Part shown: piece after piece, positions 59,108-64,000 of the stretch
Numbering within the stretch: the first letter of the stretch is position 1
Layout of the letters: each line of letters starts with the position of its first letter
The notes under the pieces: model-generated
Told to the model about the DNA's origin: nothing
Databases searched by the model: none
Seen by the model: only the letters and a program-made list of their open reading frames with translations
Assembly (NCBI RefSeq): GCF_018327685.1
Contig: NZ_BNEL01000001.1
Location: 3,472,001-3,536,000 of the forward strand
Direction: 5' to 3'
Length of the DNA stretch: 64,000 bases
Origin: Streptomyces sp. TS71-3
GTDB lineage: Bacteria > Actinomycetota > Actinomycetes > Streptomycetales > Streptomycetaceae
Position numbers and translations under genes: made by a program

Positions 59108-59959
59108 TCAGTCGGCGGTGGCCCGCTTGGGCTTCGTGAAGCGGTGCCACCAGTGGGCGCGGCGGGGGTGGACGGCGCGGCCCACCCGCCGTCCCAGGAT
59201 GAGATAGCCGACCAGCGAGCCCGCGGTGTTGAGGATGACGTCGTCGATGTCGAAGGCCCGGCCGGCGACCAGCGAACCCTGCGCCAGCTCCACCAGGAGC
59301 ATCACCGCCGCCGTGATCCCCGCCACCCGCAGCAGCCCGTGGGCCTTCGGGAAGAGCACCGGCAGCAGCAGCCCGAACGGCACGCCCAGCACGATGTTGC
59401 CGCCGATCTGCTTCACCGTCTCCCGGAACGCGGGCTGGTCGACGTACGTGCGGATGGAACTGCCCGGGTGGAGGTTGCTGTGCGTCAGCGGCACCGAGGC
59501 GGGCGAGGGCACGAGCGTCACCTTCGCCAGCACCACCGCGAAGCCGACCATCGCCGCGAACGCCACCAGCATCACGAGCACCCGCACCGCGGCGTGCACC
59601 GGCGGCGCCGTCCGGGCACCCGCGGCGGCACCGGCGGACCCGGCCGCGCCGCTCCCGGCCCGCTTACCCGACGCGGCGGACCCCTTGGGCCGCCTCGACG
59701 CGGCCGCCTTCACCGACTTGGCCGATTTCACCACCTTGTCCGACGCGGACCGCCTGCCCGAGCCGGACGTCTTCGACGCCGTCTTGGAGGAGCCTCCGGC
59801 CTTGCCCGCGTCGCCGTCCTTGCCGGACCGCCACCCCCGGCGCGTGCCCTGCCCCTTCGCCGCCTTGCCGCTCCGTGCCTTCGTCTTGGTGCCCTTCCCA
59901 CCCTTCGGACGGGCCGTCTTGCCGATCTCGAAACCGAACAGCCTTACTTTGCGCGCCAC
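59108..59959 (-). CDS. VanZ-like membrane protein with a long basic Lys/Ser/Ala-rich N-terminal region
   Basis: The product is 283 aa if it begins at the GTG at 59957-59959. The frame is open to 60067 and the first 36 residues there look non-coding. Residues ~10-125 are highly basic and low-complexity (KTKARSGKAAKGQGTRRG, SGSGRRSASDKVVKSAKS), unusual for the family. The VanZ domain follows: helix VHAAVRVLVMLVAFAAMVGF, then IGGNIVLGVPFGLLLPVL and DIDDVILNTAGSLVGYLILG, with the FDIDDVILN signature. VanZ proteins give low-level teicoplanin resistance or have unknown envelope roles. The basic arm could bind the cell wall or nucleic acid. Confidence 0.82.
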   Translation of the reverse strand: MARKVRLFGFEIGKTARPKGGKGTKTKARSGKAAKGQGTRRGWRSGKDGDAGKAGGSSKTASKTSGSGRRSASDKVVKSAKSVKAAASRRPKGSAASGKRAGSGAAGSAGAAAGARTAPPVHAAVRVLVMLVAFAAMVGFAVVLAKVTLVPSPASVPLTHSNLHPGSSIRTYVDQPAFRETVKQIGGNIVLGVPFGLLLPVLFPKAHGLLRVAGITAAVMLLVELAQGSLVAGRAFDIDDVILNTAGSLVGYLILGRRVGRAVHPRRAHWWHRFTKPKRATAD

Positions 59960-60179
59960 ACGAAACCCCAAGTTCAGGGCGGTCCCCCTGGTCTCCGGAG
60001 GCCGCCTCGCCTGTGCCCTGTCGCTTGCCAGGCAGTTACCCGAAGCCCGCTGCCGCACGCGTCGCACCGGCCGGCCGGTGGCCCGCGGCGCCTGCTCCTG
60101 GCCGGAACGGGTGCCTGGACGGCGCCGGGCTCCGCTCCCGCCCGGCTCCGTCCGCCGGGCGTCGCTCCCGCCCGGAGAC

Positions 60180-60340
60180 GGCGGGCGGGCGGCCCAGCGG
60201 ACGCGGGCGGCCCGAGGGGCGGGGCGGCCGAGGACGCGGGGTCGGCCGGGGAAGCGAGGTCGGTCCGGGAAGCGGGGTCGGCCGAGGGTGCCGGGTCGGC
60301 CCGTGCGGGGTCAGCCAAGGACGCGGGCCCGGCCTCCTGG
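60180..60340. repeat. Degenerate GCGGGGTCGGCC repeats
   Basis: Units of the type GACGCGGGGTCGGCCGGGGAAGC recur about five times between the VanZ and epimerase genes. Any translation gives Ala/Gly/Ser runs. No gene is called in 60068-60342. Confidence 0.6.
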
Positions 60341-60342
60341 AG

Positions 60343-61143
60343 TCACGCCGCCTCGGTGAGCAGCCGGGTCAGGTGCTCGCGGCCCTGGGTGAGCAGCGGC
60401 GGCAGTGGCTGCGCGTGCTCGTACCAGCGCTTCTCGTACTCCCAGCAGAGCCAGCCCTCCCAGCCCGCACGGCTGAGCACCTCCACGCACTCGCCGAGCG
60501 GCAGCACCCCGGCGCCCAGCGGGACCGGTGTGGTGTCCTCGGCGGAGGCGATGTCCTTGACCTGCACGTAGCCGAGGTGCGGGGAGAGCGCGGCGAAGGT
60601 GTCCTGGGGCTGCTCGCCTCCGAGCCAGGTGTGCATCACGTCCCACAGCGAGCCGACCTGGCCGTGCCCGACCTGACCCAGGACACGGATGGCGTCCGCG
60701 CCCGTGCGGTGCGAGTCGTGGGTCTCCAGCAGGACCCTGACGCCGCGCTCGCCGGCGTACTCGGCGACCGTGCCCAGCCGCCGGGCGGCCGTGGCATCGG
60801 CCTCCTCGCGGGACTGGTCGGTGCCGCCGCCCGGGAAGACCCGGATGTAGGGCGCGCCCAGGTCGTGCGCGAGGTCGAGCAGGGCCCGGATCTCCGCCAG
60901 CACGGCCTCGTCGTCGCCGGGTGCGGCCACGCGGGCGTACCCCGCGATCCCCGCGATCTCGATGCCGCGCTCCTGGAAGAGGGCGACGGCCTCGGATCTT
61001 TCGGCCGGACCGATGCCCGGGTGCACGGGCTCGTCGGGGTGGGCGCGCAGTTCCACGCCGTGGTAGCCGTGGTCCGCCGCGAGCCATGCCACGTCGGAGA
61101 CGGGGAGTCCGGGTACGCCGAGAGTGGAGAACGCCAGTTTCAT
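60343..61143 (-). CDS. Sugar phosphate isomerase/epimerase (AP endonuclease 2-like TIM barrel)
   Basis: The product is 266 aa from the ATG at 61141-61143. The frame to 61275 has no support. TIM-barrel pattern of the xylose-isomerase-like family: MKLAFSTLGVPGLPVSDVAWLA, GVELRAHPDEPVHPG, YIRVFPGGGTDQSREEADA, VRVLLETHDSH (metal Glu), GSLWDVMHTWLGGEQ (metal Asp/His), YVQVKDIAS, GWEGWLCWEYEKRW. Substrate unknown. No ribosome site is obvious, so it may be leaderless. It is followed by a repeat-rich gap and preceded by the MarR-GNAT gene 43 bp away on the same strand. Confidence 0.85.
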   Translation of the reverse strand: MKLAFSTLGVPGLPVSDVAWLAADHGYHGVELRAHPDEPVHPGIGPAERSEAVALFQERGIEIAGIAGYARVAAPGDDEAVLAEIRALLDLAHDLGAPYIRVFPGGGTDQSREEADATAARRLGTVAEYAGERGVRVLLETHDSHRTGADAIRVLGQVGHGQVGSLWDVMHTWLGGEQPQDTFAALSPHLGYVQVKDIASAEDTTPVPLGAGVLPLGECVEVLSRAGWEGWLCWEYEKRWYEHAQPLPPLLTQGREHLTRLLTEAA

Positions 61144-61186
61144 GCAGCGGACACTATCCGCCCAGAGCCCCCGTAATCCTCCGACA

Positions 61187-62617
61187 TCAGCCACGTCGGC
61201 CGCTCGCCGCGCCCTCCCTTCCGGATATCCGGACTCCGGCCTCCTCGGGTGCGGGCGCCTCGGCCGCCGCACCACCCTCCCGGGATGCGGTGCGCCCGGG
61301 AGGTATGGCGCTGTCCTCGGCGGTGCGCAGTCGCAGGTGCCAGTCCTGGCCGGTCAGGTCGGCGCCGAACGAGTGGTGCGGCTGCTCGGCGGTGAGGGTG
61401 AAGCCGTGTCGCTGGTAGATCCCGCGGGCCGACCGGAGGACGTCGTTCGTCCACAGGACCATGTCGTCATACCCCGCCTCGCGGGCGAACTCGGTACAGG
61501 CCCGCACCAGGCGGTCGCCGATCCCGAGCCCCCGGGCGTCGGGCTCCACCAGCAGCAGCCGGAGGCGGGCGGTGCCGGGGGAGGGGCGGGGGCCCTGCTC
61601 GGGGCCGGCGTCCCTCACGGAGGCGGTGGTCTCTCCGGAGGCTGCGCCATCCCCGGAGGCGTCCTCCCCGGAGGCGGTGTCCGCGAGGGCCGTGTCCTCC
61701 GCCGGGGCCGTGCCCTCCCCGGCGGTGGCGTCCCCGTGGCTCGCCTCCCCATGGTTCGCGTCCCCGTGCGTGTCCCGTACGCACATCACGCACCCCACCG
61801 GGCGGTCGTCCAGCTCCGCCACCCAGACGCGCTCCAGGCGCGGGTCGTGGTGCTCGGCGAAGTCGGCGACGATACGGGCCACCAGGGCCTCGTAGTCGGA
61901 GTTCCACCCGAATTCGGCGGCGTAGACCGCGGCGTTGCGCTGGATGATCCAGCCCAGGTCGCCGGGGCCGGGAGCGCGCAGTACGACGTCGTCGCGGTGT
62001 GGGGAACGGTCCCGGGAGAGGATGTCCTGGATGGTGCGCATGGCGCCCGTGAGACGGGAGCGGTCGCCCGCCGGGACCCTGCCGAGCAGGGCGCCCACGC
62101 TTTCCCTGGACCGCTCGTCCAGCAGGTCGGCGGCGCTTCGGCCGTGGCCGGTGAGGGTGATGCTCTGCCGGCGCGGGTCACGCGACGACGGGGCGCGCTC
62201 GACCAGCTCGGCCTTCTCGAACTTGGCCAGCAGCCGGCTGAGGTAGCCGGCGTCCAGGGACAGCGCGCCGCGCAGGTCCGCCGCGTCGGTCCGCGGTGAG
62301 TGGGCCAGCTCGTACAGGACCCGGGCCTCGGTGAGGGTGTACGGGACGTAGAGCTGGCGGCTGTAGTCGAGGGCGCCGATGAGGTTGGTGTAGAAGCGGT
62401 TGAAGGCGCGGATGTCGTGGATGGGCCGGGTGGAAGCGCCGGCGGAGCCGCTGGTGGGAATGCCCTCGCCCGCCGCTTCCGCTGCTTCCACCGTTTCCGA
62501 CGTCGGCACCGTCCGCGTCGAACCTCTGGCTCCCGTTCCCCCTGTTGCTCCCGTAGCCCTCGCCCCCGCTGACGTTCCCGCCGTGCTGCTTGCGGCGGCC
62601 CTCTTCCTCGCCGACAT
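61187..62617 (-). CDS. MarR regulator fused to a GNAT acetyltransferase
   Basis: The product is 476 aa. A ~65-residue Ala/Thr/Gly-rich leader precedes the MarR winged helix (about 68-200): FNRFYTNLIGALDYSRQL, LTEARVLYELA, LDAGYLSRLLAKFEKAELVER. The GNAT domain follows (~215-440), with LRLLLVEPDARGLGIGDRLV as the acetyl-CoA loop. A 60-residue His/Gly/Glu/Asp/Ala-rich stretch (HGDANHGEASHGD ..., about 298-360) is inserted between two beta strands of the GNAT fold. The fusion is a known architecture in actinobacteria. The inserted stretch is unusual. A perfect palindrome lies upstream at 62713. Confidence 0.9.
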   Translation of the reverse strand: MSARKRAAASSTAGTSAGARATGATGGTGARGSTRTVPTSETVEAAEAAGEGIPTSGSAGASTRPIHDIRAFNRFYTNLIGALDYSRQLYVPYTLTEARVLYELAHSPRTDAADLRGALSLDAGYLSRLLAKFEKAELVERAPSSRDPRRQSITLTGHGRSAADLLDERSRESVGALLGRVPAGDRSRLTGAMRTIQDILSRDRSPHRDDVVLRAPGPGDLGWIIQRNAAVYAAEFGWNSDYEALVARIVADFAEHHDPRLERVWVAELDDRPVGCVMCVRDTHGDANHGEASHGDATAGEGTAPAEDTALADTASGEDASGDGAASGETTASVRDAGPEQGPRPSPGTARLRLLLVEPDARGLGIGDRLVRACTEFAREAGYDDMVLWTNDVLRSARGIYQRHGFTLTAEQPHHSFGADLTGQDWHLRLRTAEDSAIPPGRTASREGGAAAEAPAPEEAGVRISGREGAASGRRG

Positions 62618-62692
62618 GGCGTCCCCCTTCGCGCAGTGACCCGACCTCGTCGAGTGGTCCCGCTTTCACATGGCCGCGGCTCGGTGACTGGC

Positions 62693-62725
62693 TTGACTCA
62701 GTCCACTCAGCCTTGACTCAGTCAA
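62693..62725. promoter_or_regulatory. Operator pair of the MarR-GNAT gene
   Basis: TTGACTCAGTCAA at 62713-62725 is a perfect palindrome around a central C. TTGACTCAGTC at 62693-62703 repeats it 20 bp away, or about two helical turns. Confidence 0.65.
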
Positions 62726-63142
62726 TGATAAGCCGAACCCCTCCGCCACCGGAACCCCGACCGACCCCTGAGAAAACCCCGAGGCCGACCCTGAGCAACG
62801 GGCCCCGACCCCATCCCGGCCCCGATCCCGCCCGGACCACGGCCCGACCCGCCCCGGCTCCACCCCGAGCACTCGGACGCCTGCGCCCCGCTCGCACGTC
62901 CGCCCAGCCAGCGTTCCCCCTCCCGAGCGCCGTTTCGTCATGCCTCGGGCAAAGGCGGGTCATGCGCGTTCGGTGGCCCGGTATAGCAGGTCAGGGCTTG
63001 GCCAAGTGTCCGCCGCCTGTTGTTGGCATGTTCACCGCTAACGGCCGCTGCCCCTCATGTACCGCCTGGAGAGTGGCGCATCGGTCCCGGGGGCCGAGAC
63101 CCCCGTGGGCCAGTCATCAGGAGTGCTCAAGAAGGGACAGTC
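62726..63142. other. Gap upstream of the phospholipase C gene
   Basis: No gene is visible. A single PHO-box-like GTTCACC at 63030-63036 is preceded 11 bases earlier by GTTGTTG, only a weak match to the PhoP direct-repeat consensus. Confidence 0.5.
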
Positions 63143-64000
63143 ATGGCCGAGTTGACTCGTCGCAGGCTCCTCGGATCGGCGGCAGGGGTCTTGGGCGGCG
63201 CCGCCGCGCTCTCACTACTGCCTCCGAGCGTGCAGCGGGCCGTCGCCGCCGGGCCCGCGCCCACCGGCTCGTTGCAGGACGTCGAGCACGTCGTCCTGCT
63301 GATGCAGGAGAACCGCTCGTTCGACCACTACTTCGGCACACTCTCCGGCGTCCGCGGCTTCGCGGACCCCGACGCCCTGACCCTGCCGGGCGGCCGTTCC
63401 GTCTTCTACCAGCCGGACACGGTCAACCCCAAGGGCTACATGCTCCCGTTCCACCTGGACACCCACACCACCAGCGCCCAGGCCATCCCGTCCACGAGCC
63501 ACGCCTGGAGCGTGCAGCACCAGGCGTGGAACAACGGCAAGATGGACAGCTGGCTGCCCGCGCACCGCAAGGCGGACGGCGCCAACGGCCCGTACGTGAT
63601 GGGCTACCACACGCGCGAGGACATCCCCTTCCAGTTCGCCCTCGCCGAGAACTTCACCATCTGCGACAACTACTTCTGCTCGGTCATGGGCCCCACCTGG
63701 CCGAACCGCCTCTACTGGATGACGGGCACCATCGACCCCGGCGGCACGCAGGGCGGCCCGGTCATCAGCAACTCCGCCCCGTCCCCGTACCGCTGGAAGA
63801 CCTACGCCGAGCGGCTCCAGGCGGCCGGGATCAGCTGGAAGGTCTACCAGCAGACCGACGACTACGGCTGCAACATGCTGGAGAACTTCCAGGCATTCAA
63901 GAGCGCGAAGGCCGGCTCCGACCTCTACGAGCGCGGCGTGCGCCCGCAGCCCGAGGGGACCTTCGAGGACGACGCGCGGGGCGACCGGCTGCCCGCGGTC
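63143..64000 (+). CDS. Tat-exported phosphocholine-specific phospholipase C (3' end outside window)
   Basis: The frame is open from the ATG at 63143 (AAGGGA upstream) to the last base, 286 codons. The N terminus MAELTRRRLLGSAAGVLGG is a twin-arginine signal with hydrophobic core. The enzyme part begins DVEHVVLLMQENRSFDHYFG, the metal-binding motif of the phospholipase C/acid phosphatase-A family. WMTGTIDP and other conserved blocks follow. PLC enzymes of this type hydrolyse phosphatidylcholine or sphingomyelin and often respond to phosphate supply. The last half of the protein is missing because the window ends. Confidence 0.92.
   Translation, partial: MAELTRRRLLGSAAGVLGGAAALSLLPPSVQRAVAAGPAPTGSLQDVEHVVLLMQENRSFDHYFGTLSGVRGFADPDALTLPGGRSVFYQPDTVNPKGYMLPFHLDTHTTSAQAIPSTSHAWSVQHQAWNNGKMDSWLPAHRKADGANGPYVMGYHTREDIPFQFALAENFTICDNYFCSVMGPTWPNRLYWMTGTIDPGGTQGGPVISNSAPSPYRWKTYAERLQAAGISWKVYQQTDDYGCNMLENFQAFKSAKAGSDLYERGVRPQPEGTFEDDARGDRLPAV

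Noticed and set aside
63019..63036. A PHO box upstream of the phospholipase C gene
   Set aside because: Only one of the two 11-base units (GTTCACC) matches well and the other (GTTGTTG) keeps just GTT. Mentioned in the gap entry but not called as a site.

Overview
The window is a piece of a Streptomyces chromosome. The evidence is very high G+C with the matching codon pattern, a TTA codon inside an adpA gene, a desferrioxamine cluster with iron boxes, and an AccR-type GTTAA-N6-TTAAC operator. From memory, a large part follows the Streptomyces coelicolor order around SCO2772-SCO2794: oligoribonuclease/tRNA-His, adpA, glmS-type transaminase, GH20 hexosaminidase, desABCD/desE, the acyl-CoA carboxylase operon, and a thioesterase. 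No prophage, insertion sequence or CRISPR array was seen.

Layout. 1-11,000 is an accessory stretch: the end of a LacI regulator, a polytopic membrane protein, a CGNR zinc-finger regulator divergent from an epoxide hydrolase with two matching palindromes between them, two tandem quinone-oxidoreductase paralogs, an alpha/beta hydrolase, two ring-cleavage dioxygenase genes that are both cut short where they meet tail to tail, a heme-binding HbpS/GlcG-like protein, an MmyB-type regulator and a DUF6924-like protein. 11,000-19,800 is conserved core: tRNA-His, orn, adpA with a gene-free 1.15 kb upstream region, a universal stress protein, glmS with a repeat-rich leader, a small conserved protein, and a secreted hexosaminidase with a dre-like (DasR) site. 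20,000-24,700 looks inserted into that core: a DinB-fold protein, then a membrane Ser/Thr kinase with Thr-Gln repeats followed 46 bp later by an FHA domain fused to a FAD monooxygenase. This kinase/FHA-FAD pair is the most unusual module here.

24,879-31,620 is the desferrioxamine locus: desA-desB-desC-desD are overlapping genes and desE encodes the siderophore-binding lipoprotein, each unit behind its own iron box. 31,873-41,364 is acyl-CoA metabolism: accD1-accA1-hmgL-acdH for leucine/branched-chain acyl-CoA breakdown, divergent from the TetR repressor accR, then a second acyl-CoA dehydrogenase and a TesB thioesterase. 41,400-51,500 holds a phosphatase-like protein, an anti-sigma-type ATPase divergent from a GntR regulator with palindromic operators, an exported beta-propeller, a double-length ABC exporter and an orphan cytochrome bc1 b subunit. 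51,846-64,000 holds an S37 peptidase gene with three single-base frameshifts, an nSTAND NTPase with a seven-repeat WD40 propeller, an exported GH3 (NagZ-type) hexosaminidase, a VanZ-like protein, a TIM-barrel epimerase, a MarR-GNAT fusion with its palindromic operator, and the start of a Tat-exported phospholipase C.

A dispersed element with the core GCGCAGTTCCCCGCGCCCC, or its complement, occurs about eleven times between genes, several times as inverted pairs. Starts were reassigned from the longest open frame wherever a Shine-Dalgarno sequence or family length supported a later codon.
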